Below are positions 15,748 through 25,077 of a stretch of 64,000 nt of DNA, in pieces; within the stretch, counting starts at the first letter, position 1, and every line of letters begins with the position of its first letter. The notes below the pieces were generated by a model that was not told the DNA's origin, made no database searches, and was given only the letters and a program-made list of their open reading frames with translations. Source of the stretch: Candidatus Zixiibacteriota bacterium (GTDB lineage Bacteria; Zixibacteria; MSB-5A5; GN15; FEB-12). Position numbers and translations under genes: made by a program. The DNA lies in NCBI GenBank assembly GCA_022571985.1, contig JACZWU010000003.1, forward strand, positions 203,742 through 267,741, written 5' to 3'.

Positions 15748-17196
15748 CTAAAACTCCTGAGCTGTGAATTTGAAAATTTCGGCAAATTTATCTTTGTAGC
15801 TGTTTTTGGGCAGTCCCGCTTTCAGGCAGAGCCATTCCAGAGACTGTTTTCTGTCCCAGTTCTTTTCAGTTAATTCTGAAGGGAACATAATGGCTGAATG
15901 CATATCAAGTTTTATCATGAGGCCGTGCAGGCCTATGTTGATTGTGCTAAAGTCGTTTACGAGTTCTATTCTGGAAAGTATAAATAGCTTTATTTCAATT
16001 ATATCTAAATCAGATTCTGTCAAAGCGTGTGACTCTATACCCTGTGTGGCTGCGGCTCCAGCCATATCTGCCACTGCCTGATATAAGGGTTCACGGATTT
16101 TTACCCGCCCGGCCATGCCTTTTGGTTCTCCGCCTGCTGCAATAGTCACATAGGCGCCGCGCTGAAATTTTAAGTCCATTAAAGCCGGCGGCGAATATTC
16201 TTCACCTTTTAGCCTGGCCGTGATGGTGCTGACTACTATTTCTTTTAATTTTTCTTTATGCTTTTCGACCAGCTCTAATTCTTCTTCTTTAGTTGGCGAA
16301 TTTTTGCGAACCGATTTTACCTTGCCAAAACTTCCCGGCTTCTCATTGCTCAAAATGGCAGCCGACATATAACCGACTACTTCGTCAACCTGGCCGGTGG
16401 TCTCTCCGGAATTGGCATAACCTAAGAATCTTATATCTTTTCCACCAAGTTGTTTGGCGGCATGAAGCGCTGCTGCAATAGCTCCGCCGCCCGAGGCTTC
16501 GGCTTTGCCGGATTCGATAGCGTCCATAAGAGCTTTCGGGTCAAATTTTTGAACAGCACTTTGTAACAGCGAATCCATTGTTTTGGCTTCTTTTTGGGTA
16601 TGAAAATGCGACAGGTTACTGGCGGCAACTATTAAGGTATTTGTTCCCGATAAGGCCGCGCCAAGCGCCTGACCCAGCGCCCGGGCAGTATCCTCCTCCT
16701 GTTCACCCATAACAATCGCGATTAGCTTAAATTTTCCCAGCACTACCTGCAAAAACGGAAGCTGAACTTCCAGGGCATGCTCCCCGCGAGTAGGGCCGGT
16801 AGCATGACCCATATTTGAGAGATAGACCGACAGATTCACAGAAGCAACTTTTTCAGACAATTCTTTTTCTATTTCAACTATACCCATAGGGGTTTCATAT
16901 CCCTCGCCTTCATAAACTGAGCAGCCCTTAAAAAAAACAGTATTCGATGGTGCAATGACTACCACATTATCAAACTGTTCACCTTCTAAAAGCTTAAACG
17001 CCCTGGCAGCTATCTTTCCTGAATAAAGAAAACCGGAATGCGGAACAATCACAGCCAGCGGCCGCCCGGTCAAAGGAATCTTTGTCGCTTCAGTAAATAG
17101 TGTCGCAACTGCTTTGCTAAGTTCTATCGGGTTAGCCGGATAAAATTTACCGGCCACAGCTGGTTTGCGAATTACGGGAGTTTCTTCTGTCATCAT
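15748..17196 (-). CDS. Fused AmmeMemoRadiSam system proteins B and A (MEMO1-AMMECR1)
   Basis: This 482-residue protein joins two conserved families. Residues 8-270 are MEMO1-like (AmmeMemoRadiSam B): KPAVAGKFYPANP, a VPHSGFLYSG block, GPTRGEHALEVQLPFL and SNLSHF, with the His residues that bind metal in MEMO1. After a charged linker near 285-310, residues 315-478 are AMMECR1-like (system A), containing GAYVTI, LRGCIG-equivalent and GLHGLMIKL-type segments. In many genomes A and B are separate genes beside a radical SAM protein, which is not visible here. The role of the system is not settled; metal handling and protein or small-molecule modification have been proposed. It precedes the SPFH gene by 20 bases in map order. 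Confidence 0.88.
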   Translation of the reverse strand: MMTEETPVIRKPAVAGKFYPANPIELSKAVATLFTEATKIPLTGRPLAVIVPHSGFLYSGKIAARAFKLLEGEQFDNVVVIAPSNTVFFKGCSVYEGEGYETPMGIVEIEKELSEKVASVNLSVYLSNMGHATGPTRGEHALEVQLPFLQVVLGKFKLIAIVMGEQEEDTARALGQALGAALSGTNTLIVAASNLSHFHTQKEAKTMDSLLQSAVQKFDPKALMDAIESGKAEASGGGAIAAALHAAKQLGGKDIRFLGYANSGETTGQVDEVVGYMSAAILSNEKPGSFGKVKSVRKNSPTKEEELELVEKHKEKLKEIVVSTITARLKGEEYSPPALMDLKFQRGAYVTIAAGGEPKGMAGRVKIREPLYQAVADMAGAAATQGIESHALTESDLDIIEIKLFILSRIELVNDFSTINIGLHGLMIKLDMHSAIMFPSELTEKNWDRKQSLEWLCLKAGLPKNSYKDKFAEIFKFTAQEF

Positions 17197-17216
17197 GCTT
17201 CTAAGTGTAGTGGTTT

Positions 17217-18158
17217 TCAGCCAGCAGACGGAGCAGAGCCGGCCTTGCCCGATTTCGTCCTAGTTCCTTCTACCATCGCCGCCAGTGATGAAATTATACC
17301 GCTGGCTTCAATTGGCATGAAAATTTTACTGCCTTCTCCCTCAGCTAATTTGGGCAGCATTTCCAGATACTTGAGAGTGATTAATTTTTCGTCGGGCTTG
17401 CCCTTATGAATGGCGCTAAAGACGGTTTCAATCGCCCGCCCCTCACCTTCGGCTACTGTTTCCTGACGGTATCTTTCGGCGTCAGCCTTTTTCTTTACTG
17501 ACTCAGCGAACCCTTCGGCTTCTAAAATTTGTGACTCACGGCTTCCTTCGGCCTTGGTAATCTGCGCCTGACGGAATCCTTCGGCCTCAAGGATAGTTGC
17601 CCGTTTTTCACGCTCCGCTTTCATCTGACGGCTCATGGCCTCGTTGATGTCCTGGGGCGGGTCTATTCGTTGAAGTTCCACGCGGTTGACCTTCACGCCC
17701 CATTTGTCAGTGGCGGTGTCAAGCACATCACGCAGCTGAGAGTTGATTTGGTCGCGCGAGCTTAAGCACTCGTCAAGGTCGAGCTCGCCTATGACATTTC
17801 TCAAATTTGTCTGGGCCAGTTTTGTGGCCGCCAGAATATAGTTAGAAATTTCGTAGCGCGCTCTGACCGGATCAGTCACCTGAGCATAAATAACAGCGTC
17901 AACTTCGACACCAACGTTATCTTTTGTAATCACTCTTTGCGGAGGGACATCAAGCACAACTTCGCGCATGTCAATTTTGGAAACTGTGTCAATAAGCGGA
18001 AAAATGAGATTGAGCCCCGGACCAAGCAGCCGGTTGAATTTTCCGAGGCGCTCAACCAGTCCTCTCTCAAACGGCCTTATAATCCTGACAGACGCAATAC
18101 CGACTACGAACGCAAACACTACAAAAATAATTAAGAATATTATTACGGGACTATCCAT
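17217..18158 (-). CDS. SPFH/stomatin-prohibitin family membrane protein (QmcA-like)
   Basis: I place the start at ATG 18158, giving 313 residues, because AAGGTGG lies five bases upstream. A longer frame to 18191 exists but lacks such a site. The protein has one N-terminal helix, then the SPFH domain (ERGLVERLGKFNRLLGPGLN through WGVKVNRVELQRIDPP), a long charged coiled coil (REKRATILEAEGFRQAQ...), and a C-terminal segment ending in GSAPSAG. Stomatin-like proteins organise membrane microdomains and regulate FtsH-type proteases. The upstream NfeD gene overlaps its start by eight bases; this pairing is the standard NfeD-SPFH operon. Confidence 0.92.
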   Translation of the reverse strand: MDSPVIIFLIIFVVFAFVVGIASVRIIRPFERGLVERLGKFNRLLGPGLNLIFPLIDTVSKIDMREVVLDVPPQRVITKDNVGVEVDAVIYAQVTDPVRARYEISNYILAATKLAQTNLRNVIGELDLDECLSSRDQINSQLRDVLDTATDKWGVKVNRVELQRIDPPQDINEAMSRQMKAEREKRATILEAEGFRQAQITKAEGSRESQILEAEGFAESVKKKADAERYRQETVAEGEGRAIETVFSAIHKGKPDEKLITLKYLEMLPKLAEGEGSKIFMPIEASGIISSLAAMVEGTRTKSGKAGSAPSAG

Positions 18159-18603
18159 TTTGACCACCTTCATCTGTAAACTCTTCAACATTTAAGCGCG
18201 TGCCGGATACTGACAGTACCTTTATACGAGCGCCTTCTGCCATGGCACTTTCGGCTGAGGCAATCCAGATTTCTCCGCCTATCTGCACCTGACCGCCGCT
18301 ATCTGGGTCTATCGTCTTTATGACCAGACCGGTTTGGCCAACTAAGGCGTCGACATTGGACTTTTGAGCCGAGGGCTTATCCAGTTTTTTGGCTAACATC
18401 CTTGTTGGCGGCAAAAGAGCTAACGAGACAATCACGAAGATCCCGATTTGCCAGTAAAATTGGTCTGGAGAAAAATAACTGTACACTCCCGATGCCAGAG
18501 CTCCTGCAAAAAAACAGACAAAGATCAGAGTCGGGGTAACAAGCTCTATTATTAAAAAGATAACCGCTGCGGCCAGCCAGATCCAAACAATTCCCGACAT
18601 CAC
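18151..18603 (-). CDS. NfeD family protein
   Basis: The 150-residue protein has two to three N-terminal membrane helices (WIWLAAAVIFLIIELVTP, then SGVYSYFSP and an IGIFVIVSLALL helix). A soluble OB-fold beta-barrel follows (LVGQTGLVIKTIDPDSGGQVQIGGEIWIA through RLNVEEF). This is the short NfeD form, without the ClpP-like protease domain. NfeD partners stomatin in membrane quality control. Its stop overlaps the SPFH start by eight bases, so the pair is translationally coupled. Confidence 0.92.
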   Translation of the reverse strand: MMSGIVWIWLAAAVIFLIIELVTPTLIFVCFFAGALASGVYSYFSPDQFYWQIGIFVIVSLALLPPTRMLAKKLDKPSAQKSNVDALVGQTGLVIKTIDPDSGGQVQIGGEIWIASAESAMAEGARIKVLSVSGTRLNVEEFTDEGGQNG

Positions 18604-18745
18604 AAATCCGTCAATATATAATTTGAATGCGCCATTTTTTCCTGCATAATACTGAATGAAAACTTGTTTTTGTGCTAAAAGTCAACCTAAATCCCGATGC
18701 TGCTGCTTTCCTGCCGGGCCGCCATTAAAAAAACGCATAAGTTAA

Positions 18746-19135
18746 TCAGACGATTTCCTGCATAACTTTTTTCAGGCGTTCTTCGACTTCCGCAGCCAGA
18801 CTGTCCAGATTTGATTCCGGCAGCATCTTTGAAATCATAGTCGGCAGCGCCAGAGTAACTACCGTACTGTCATCCTGCCGGTAAACTGTAAATTTGCAGG
18901 GCATAAACATTGAAACATCTATATCTTTCTTCAATGCTTCATAAGCAAAACCGGAATTGCAGACCTCGATAATCTTTAGAGGACCTCTCTCAAATCCTTT
19001 TTCTGCCAGAGTAGCTTGGACATCGTGAACCGCCAGAACTCTGAACTGATTTTCTACAGATTTTTCCTGGAGCGCTTCAGCCACTTCATCAAAAGATTTC
19101 TTTGATTTTAATCTAAAAGCTAGTTCATCAGACAT
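18746..19135 (-). CDS. DUF302 domain protein
   Basis: The 129-residue cytosolic protein fits the DUF302 pattern. A SFDEVAEALQEKSVENQFRV helix is followed by VLAVHDVQATLAEKGFE, KIIEVCNSGFAYEALKKD, and MPCKFTVYRQDDSTVV before a C-terminal helix. Cysteines in VCNSG and MPCK are the conserved ones. The family is widespread, with no firm reaction assigned, and often sits near redox or sulfur genes. Here it precedes OsmC in map order, 31 bases from it, consistent with a peroxide or thiol-stress pairing. Confidence 0.85.
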   Translation of the reverse strand: MSDELAFRLKSKKSFDEVAEALQEKSVENQFRVLAVHDVQATLAEKGFERGPLKIIEVCNSGFAYEALKKDIDVSMFMPCKFTVYRQDDSTVVTLALPTMISKMLPESNLDSLAAEVEERLKKVMQEIV

Positions 19136-19166
19136 TATTAGCCGCCTTTTTGGTTAAACGTTTTGT

Positions 19167-19589
19167 CTATGTTTCAATCTCATAACTGGTAGTTACTTCG
19201 ACTTGTTCCTTTAAGGTCTGGCTGACTGTACAATATTTTCCCTCAGACAATTCAATCGCCTGGGCCAGCTTCTTCTCGTCAAGGTTTTCACCTCTGGCTG
19301 TATATTTGATTTCGATAGCATAATAGGGACGAGGGTAGCCTTCGTCTATTTGATGCGATGTTACTTCAATTTCAAGTTTGGTTAGTTTTTGCCGCTGCTT
19401 TTTTAAAATACTAACAATATCAATGCCGGTACAGCCAGCCACACCAAACAGAATCAACTCAGTCGGGCTGTAACCTTCACCCTTGCCGCCAAATTTTTCT
19501 GAGCTGTCGGTCGTTATTTTATGTCCGTAAACACTGGTTCCTTCGAATTTTAAACCTCCGATCCATTTCATTTTTCTAATTGACTTCAT
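19167..19589 (-). CDS. OsmC family peroxiredoxin-like protein
   Basis: The 140-residue protein carries both family cysteines: Cys53 in GVAGCTGIDI and Cys120 in GKYCTVSQ. In OsmC and Ohr proteins these reduce organic hydroperoxides. The N-terminal WIGGLKFEG and SPTELILFG blocks match the YhfA/OsmC subgroup. The ATG at 19589 overlaps the stop of the restriction endonuclease gene (ATGA). An internal ATG at 19571 is also possible. The overlap suggests the restriction-modification pair was inserted immediately upstream, or that it now drives this gene. Confidence 0.88.
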   Translation of the reverse strand: MKSIRKMKWIGGLKFEGTSVYGHKITTDSSEKFGGKGEGYSPTELILFGVAGCTGIDIVSILKKQRQKLTKLEIEVTSHQIDEGYPRPYYAIEIKYTARGENLDEKKLAQAIELSEGKYCTVSQTLKEQVEVTTSYEIET

Positions 19590-20249
19590 TCTTCTTTTTC
19601 AATCCATTCGAGTCTTACTTTTTCGAAAAATAGCATTCGCTTTTTGGCCTTGAGAATTTCACGCGGATAAAATACCGATAGTTTGTCGCAAAATTCTAGC
19701 ATCCATTGTTTCCTGCTATAGTTATGATTTATGATTATACTCTTGGCGTCGGCAATTTGTATTTGCCCTATTCCAAGCGCTCCCAACGTTAAACAATCCC
19801 AGCTGAAGAATTCAATCGGGACAAAAGTTGCTTTGCTCACTAAAACTTTGACCGCTTCTATCGTATAATCAATCTTTAGAATCACAAAATAATTCTTGTC
19901 ATCATGGTAGAACTTGGCCATACGTGCGACAGAAGTAAGATTAGGCATATTGAACTTGGTATCTAATCGATGAGATTTGACATCAACCGCGTAGTAAAAA
20001 ACCGTCAGAATCGTTAAACGCCATGTCCTCAAAATCTCGACGAGTGAAATCCAATTTGAAGTTTCTACATTCGTCACCCATGATCTCTTCGAAATTTTCG
20101 GCCAACAAATCTTGAATTGCATCTCCAACCGCTCTCGTGCTCTTGGCTGTACTTAGAGTCAAAAAGTCTTCATGGTTATTAAAGAAATGGACAATCATTT
20201 CTTGAATTTTCAAATGTTGTCCTGACTCAAAAATTTTGCTCTTTAACAT
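19586..20249 (-). pseudogene. Type II restriction endonuclease, frameshifted
   Basis: Two overlapping frames together make one protein of about 220 residues. The first runs from ATG 20249 and stops after DSDGFLLRG. The second resumes as FYYAVDVKSHRLDT and ends at 19586. The switch falls at a run of six A (six T in the coding sense) at 19996-20001. Removing one base gives DSDGFYYAVDVKSH, which restores a PD-(D/E)xK-type active site (D...DVK). The gene follows an adenine methyltransferase by 16 bases, the standard partner arrangement. The frameshift may be a true inactivating mutation, a switchable tract or an assembly error. Specificity is unknown. It is AT-rich relative to the backbone. Confidence 0.75.
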
Positions 20250-20264
20250 GAATACATTAAGGGT

Positions 20265-21290
20265 CTACTTAAATAGTGTTCCTTGTAAGCCATTACCCCT
20301 TTTATTCCCGCGTTTTTCATTTTGATCATTAAGGCTATTTCTTTCCCAAAATACTCCATCTTCGTATCCTTGAATTTTTCTATCAAATTTTGCTATTTCT
20401 AGCCGTTTTTCTGTCAAGCAACAATACTCTTCATCAACCTCAATGCCGACATAATTCCTGTCCAATTTCTTGGCAACTACTGAAGTTGTTCCTACTCCTA
20501 AAAAGGGATCAAAGACAATGTCGTTTGCCTTAGATGAAGCCAATAGCAATTTCGCGATTAGCTTTTCCGGTTTTTGAGTGGGATGATCCGTATTTTCCGG
20601 CATTGACCAAAATGGGATAGTGATATCAGTCCATATATTAGAAGGATACGTGGTTCTATATTTACCATTTTGGCTCTCTTGCCAATCTTTCGGCTTTCCT
20701 TTATCGTCCTTATAAGGCGCAAGAACTTTCCTATTCACTTTTACGGCTTCAACGTTAAAAGTATAGTTCTCCGACATAGTACAGAACCAAATGTCTTCGG
20801 AACAATTTTTCCAATTGGACAATGCACCTCTTCCTTTTTCTCTTTCCCATGTCACTCTGTTTTTGATCTTAAAGTACTTGTTGCATACGTTAACTATGGA
20901 GCCAGAAGAGCGCCAATCACCACAAAGATATACAGAAGCGTTTGACTTCAATAATCTAATCATCTTCTTAAGCCAAGAGTCAAGCCAGATTTCATACTTG
21001 CTACTATCCATGGCTCTAAAGGAGGTCTGATTAAAACGCTTACTTAAATTGTATGGTGGATCAATAATCATCAAGTCGACAAACGCACTCGGCAGATGCT
21101 CGACAATTTTCAGAATGTCACCACAGATAGTCTTATTTATTATATCAGAAACGCCGATTGGCTTGCAAATTCGTAGGAGGTTTAATTTGTATAACGCAAT
21201 TTCTTTTTTACTTAATGTGAGGGTCCTGTTATACGGGGCTCTCTTTTTTTCTGGCTTGAAAGACTGAGTCTTTATTTTCCTGCTATCCAT
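20265..21290 (-). CDS. Type II DNA methyltransferase (beta-class, probably N6-adenine)
   Basis: The 341-residue protein has the catalytic DPPY at 77-80 and the AdoMet-binding DPFLGVG at 261-267. The DPPY therefore precedes the FxGxG motif, which is the beta-class order. HPTQKPEKLI near 236 and YVGIEVDEEY complete the set. DPPY makes N6-adenine methylation most likely. The intervening region (about 140-235) would contain the target-recognition part. It is the upstream gene of a leftward pair with the frameshifted endonuclease. If the endonuclease is dead, the enzyme persists as an orphan methylase or for self-protection. No Shine-Dalgarno is obvious before ATG 21290. Confidence 0.92.
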   Translation of the reverse strand: MDSRKIKTQSFKPEKKRAPYNRTLTLSKKEIALYKLNLLRICKPIGVSDIINKTICGDILKIVEHLPSAFVDLMIIDPPYNLSKRFNQTSFRAMDSSKYEIWLDSWLKKMIRLLKSNASVYLCGDWRSSGSIVNVCNKYFKIKNRVTWEREKGRGALSNWKNCSEDIWFCTMSENYTFNVEAVKVNRKVLAPYKDDKGKPKDWQESQNGKYRTTYPSNIWTDITIPFWSMPENTDHPTQKPEKLIAKLLLASSKANDIVFDPFLGVGTTSVVAKKLDRNYVGIEVDEEYCCLTEKRLEIAKFDRKIQGYEDGVFWERNSLNDQNEKRGNKRGNGLQGTLFK

Positions 21291-21338
21291 ACGACTAATA
21301 TAATTGTCAAAAGTGAAAAGCTCAACTCAATATTTGCC

Positions 21339-23504
21339 CTAAAACTCTTCCAGCTGGCTTTTTAACTCTGCGGCGTTAGCTGCCGGAAGGTTGCAGACAG
21401 AATTGCGACAAAGAAAAGCTCTGACTTCACCTCCCTCCGGCTGACGTCCTTCAAACAGAGGCAGCCTTGACTTACCGCTGTTATCAAATGCAACCAGACC
21501 ATTCGGCAGGTAGTGGCTATAGGCAATATTGAGCATCTCGTCAAATTCCCGGCCGCTGCCGACTACAACAATTTCAATTTTATCTTCAAAATAATAATCA
21601 AGCGCAAACAATGCCGAGCTATAACCGGCCGGGTAATTAGCGATGTAGCCAGACAAAGACTTTAAGCCCTTTTCGGCGGCAGCATAATATTTTACATTAT
21701 CTGTTATACGATGGAGCTTGAGCAAGGCCCCTATTAAAAAAGATGACGAAGCCGGAATGGCACCATCGCGCTCTTCCTTAGGACGAAAAAGTAAATCAGT
21801 TTGACCGTCTGGGCGCAGATAAAATTTTCCGGATTCCGATGTAAATAATACAACTGCATTACCGGCGAGTTCTTCGGCAAATTTTATCCATCTGCCGTTG
21901 TCGCCCAGATTATCAGACTCATAGAGGTCAATAAGGCCACGCAGCAAAAAGGCGTAGTCCTCCAGGAACTGTCCCTGTGAATGCACACCTTCGCGATAAG
22001 CATGAGTCAGCTTATTTCCCTTAAATAGTTCGTCGCGAATAAACGAGGCTGCTTTGATGGCAGCTTTTAGATATTTTTTGTCGTGAGTTACCTGATAGCC
22101 GCGGCAAAAAGCCGTTATAGCCAGACCGTTCCATGATGTCAGAATTTTGTCGTCAGTAGCGGGACGAATCCGCCCGGACCGGGCGTTAAGCATTTCGCTT
22201 TTACAGTTGCGCAGGAATCTGTCAAAATCTTTGATATTACTATTTGAAACTGCACGCTCCGACCTGCCGGTGACATTTAAGATATTATGCCCCTCAAAAT
22301 TGCCACCCGGCGTAACGTTATAGTACTTCATGAACAGTTCGGCTTTGTCGCCCAAAACTTCTTTGATTTCTTTTGTGCTCCAGACGTAGAACTTGCCTTC
22401 TTCGCCTTCGCTGTCGGCATCAAGTGCCGAATAAAAGCCGCCGGTTTTGTCAGTCATCTCCCGCATAATGTAATCGAGAGTTCCCCTGATAACACTTAAG
22501 TAGAAATCATTTTGGGTGATCTGGAAAGCATCAGCATAGACCGGCACTAAGAGTGCATTGTCGTAGAGCATCTTTTCGAAATGGGGTACAAGCCACTTTT
22601 CGTCGGTGGCATAGCGGTGAAAGCCGCCGCCTATCTGGTCATAAATACCGCCGTTGGCCATTTTTGTTAAGGCTTTTTCCGCAGCCTGCAGATAACGGGC
22701 CTCGCCAGAGCGTTTATAGTGACGCAAGAAAAGCGATAGCTCGGTAGCATGGGGAAACTTGGGTTTTCTGCCAAAGCCGCCATTGGTCTGATCAAAATTC
22801 GAAAAAAGCTGCCCGGCGGCTTTAGGCAATGCCTTTCTATCCAAATCTGTATGGGGCAGGTTAGAATTTAGGCTTGGCGAATATCTGGCATAGTAACTTT
22901 CTGCCGAATCGACAATTTCGTTTTTGCGGGTACGGTAAGCTTCACCAAAATAGGTGATTACTTTGGGGAAACCCGGTCTGCCATAGCGATCATCGGGAGG
23001 AAAATAGGTGCCTGCAAAAAACGGCTTCAACTCGGGGGTCAGAAAGACCGACATCGGCCAGCCGCCATGACCGGTCATGGCAGTCGTAAAGGCCATATAG
23101 ATTTCATCAATATCCGGTCGCTGTTCGCGGTCTACTTTGATAGACACAAAATATTTGTTCATAAGAGCCGCTATGCTGTCATTTTCAAACGATTCGTGCG
23201 CCATGACATGACACCAGTGACAGGCTGAATAGCCGATTGACAGGAAAATCGGCTTATCTTCTGCTTTGGCCTTAGCCAGCGCTTCTTCCCCCCAGGGATA
23301 CCAGTCTACCGGATTGCCGGCATGCTGAAGCAGATAGGGCGAGCTTTCACCGGCCAGTTTATTTTGATGGCCAGAATTGCTATGATCGTTATGGTTCACT
23401 TTCGTCTCCGACTCTTTATTGCAGGCTATCGAAGTTGTCAAAATCAGAGTTATCAAAGCTACACCTGAATATATTCTTGCCAAGTAAATGTATCTATTTT
23501 TCAT
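21339..23504 (-). CDS. DUF255 thioredoxin-domain lipoprotein (YyaL/SSP411 family)
   Basis: The 721-residue protein begins with a lipoprotein signal (lipobox ending at Cys28). The thioredoxin-like DUF255 domain follows: [19 protein letters not shown], then CHWC at 95-98 and [14 protein letters not shown]. Then comes a long alpha/alpha-barrel region resembling six-hairpin glycosidases. A C-terminal AFLCRNSVC pair is typical of the family. The cytosolic versions are annotated as thioredoxin domain-containing proteins with N-acylglucosamine-2-epimerase-like repeats, and their biochemical role is unclear. The lipoprotein form would place it in the periplasm. Confidence 0.93.
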   Translation of the reverse strand: MKNRYIYLARIYSGVALITLILTTSIACNKESETKVNHNDHSNSGHQNKLAGESSPYLLQHAGNPVDWYPWGEEALAKAKAEDKPIFLSIGYSACHWCHVMAHESFENDSIAALMNKYFVSIKVDREQRPDIDEIYMAFTTAMTGHGGWPMSVFLTPELKPFFAGTYFPPDDRYGRPGFPKVITYFGEAYRTRKNEIVDSAESYYARYSPSLNSNLPHTDLDRKALPKAAGQLFSNFDQTNGGFGRKPKFPHATELSLFLRHYKRSGEARYLQAAEKALTKMANGGIYDQIGGGFHRYATDEKWLVPHFEKMLYDNALLVPVYADAFQITQNDFYLSVIRGTLDYIMREMTDKTGGFYSALDADSEGEEGKFYVWSTKEIKEVLGDKAELFMKYYNVTPGGNFEGHNILNVTGRSERAVSNSNIKDFDRFLRNCKSEMLNARSGRIRPATDDKILTSWNGLAITAFCRGYQVTHDKKYLKAAIKAASFIRDELFKGNKLTHAYREGVHSQGQFLEDYAFLLRGLIDLYESDNLGDNGRWIKFAEELAGNAVVLFTSESGKFYLRPDGQTDLLFRPKEERDGAIPASSSFLIGALLKLHRITDNVKYYAAAEKGLKSLSGYIANYPAGYSSALFALDYYFEDKIEIVVVGSGREFDEMLNIAYSHYLPNGLVAFDNSGKSRLPLFEGRQPEGGEVRAFLCRNSVCNLPAANAAELKSQLEEF

Positions 23505-23581
23505 TTAGACTTTCTACGAAATAGCCCGGTTATAGATTACAACAGATTAAAGTTTATGGTGTTCACCAATATATGGCAATT

Positions 23582-25054
23582 CTAGTGAACGTCAAGCAGG
23601 GTGGAGAAAAAGGTGCTGACTTGCAGCCTTACAAACGGCGAAGTTTGGTTTATTCCTGATATATGATTAAGGTTTTTGATTTCATCCATACCGGCTTCGA
23701 AATCGAAAAAGAAATAATTGCCAATAAACCCTTTGGCGTTTAGAGAAAGTCTGTTGATCTTTTCGACCACACCGCTGGGAAATGGTTCCTTATAATCGCC
23801 GGTGACATCTAGCCAGGGAGTTGTCCAGGGGTCTGTCACTCGCCCTTGCCCCCTTCGGATATAGCTGAAACTGACTCCGGCCGTCAGATTATTGTTATCC
23901 AGCCAGTGCAGCATTGATACCGAAAATTGGTCGTAGTCGTTGCCATCGGCTGCGCTCAATAACTGGCCGTTGTGCAGATATCTGTTTCTGTCCAGTGCCT
24001 GATTATAGGTGCGGTTGGCCACGCGGGTGTAGTTTGTTTTGAAATCAAACTGTTTAATAATTTTTATCAGATGGGCGCCGACTATAAAAGCTGTTTGATT
24101 AGGTTCTTGGTCGCTCTGTACTTTGTTGTCAATCTGAAAATCGTCGATCAACAGCTGACCATAAAGCCTTAAGCCCTGTTTAGGGATGAAATCAAAATCA
24201 ATTCCAACAAAGGTGTTATCATTGGCGCCTTCATTTAACTGCGAACTATGAAAAAATATTATCGGATTAAGATAGTAAAATTCAACCTGCCGCCCCGGTC
24301 CGCCAAAAACTACCGTTTCAAAAAAACCTACCCGCAAATTCTTATTGATATGAACATCCAGCCGGTGTCCAGCAAAATATCTGTTTTCAAACTGCGCCAC
24401 GCCGTCGGTCTCCGGAATAAGTCCGTCAAGCCGGGCTAAGCGATACGACATACTGAGCTTACCCCAGCGAACAGTATAACCCAAACCGTCCAGGGCAACA
24501 TTTGAAGAGAGCACTAATGAATTGCGAAGTCCCCAGAACGAGGCGAATCTTCCAAGAGTGATCTCAAACGAATTTGTATGATAGCTGGCGAAGGCCTGCT
24601 CGACATCGCCGGCAAATCCGCGCCATTTTTTGCCGCTGTAGGCTGGGTCTATGGCCAGTCCTTCATCTAAGACAAAGTTGCCGTAGACAAACAACTTCTC
24701 AGTTGGATTTGCTGCCATCCCGGCCCGAAACGACTCCAGGCTCTTTGAAGGAACACTTCGTTTGGCGCTGAACGATTCCCCTGCAAAGCCAAATAAAGAG
24801 AGTTTTTCTTGCGGTATATTTACCAGATGAGAAAATGGCTCATATATAAAATCTTCTTTTTCCGTGGTATAGGGGCCGAGCTGAAAATCAAACCTGTCAA
24901 GCCGGTCAGCCTGCAATCTTTCAAAGCGGTCATAGAGAAATTCATATTCCGGTCTTCCCAGAGGTATCATCGAAAATCCCAGGACTTTCGCTGACATAAC
25001 TAAAAAGATCAGAATCAGAAGTAATCTTTTGAGTCTTGATTTGCTTAAAAACAT
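23582..25054 (-). CDS. Wzi-like capsule assembly / outer-membrane protein
   Basis: I start at ATG 25054 (490 residues), 23 bases after the upstream gene. The longer frame to 25141 would run into that gene. A signal peptide ends near SAKVLGFS. The mature protein has many amphipathic strands, with the Wzi-type signatures GRFASFWGLRNSLVLSSN, an LDVHINKNLRVGFFETVVFGG block and NPIIFFHSSQLNEG. Wzi is an outer-membrane barrel that anchors capsule polysaccharide. It lies directly downstream of a priming glycosyltransferase and in the same region as a Wza-like exporter, so a surface-polysaccharide role is well supported by context. Confidence 0.8.
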   Translation of the reverse strand: MFLSKSRLKRLLLILIFLVMSAKVLGFSMIPLGRPEYEFLYDRFERLQADRLDRFDFQLGPYTTEKEDFIYEPFSHLVNIPQEKLSLFGFAGESFSAKRSVPSKSLESFRAGMAANPTEKLFVYGNFVLDEGLAIDPAYSGKKWRGFAGDVEQAFASYHTNSFEITLGRFASFWGLRNSLVLSSNVALDGLGYTVRWGKLSMSYRLARLDGLIPETDGVAQFENRYFAGHRLDVHINKNLRVGFFETVVFGGPGRQVEFYYLNPIIFFHSSQLNEGANDNTFVGIDFDFIPKQGLRLYGQLLIDDFQIDNKVQSDQEPNQTAFIVGAHLIKIIKQFDFKTNYTRVANRTYNQALDRNRYLHNGQLLSAADGNDYDQFSVSMLHWLDNNNLTAGVSFSYIRRGQGRVTDPWTTPWLDVTGDYKEPFPSGVVEKINRLSLNAKGFIGNYFFFDFEAGMDEIKNLNHISGINQTSPFVRLQVSTFFSTLLDVH

Positions 25055-25077
25055 TTCAACGTACCTGCCGGAAAATT

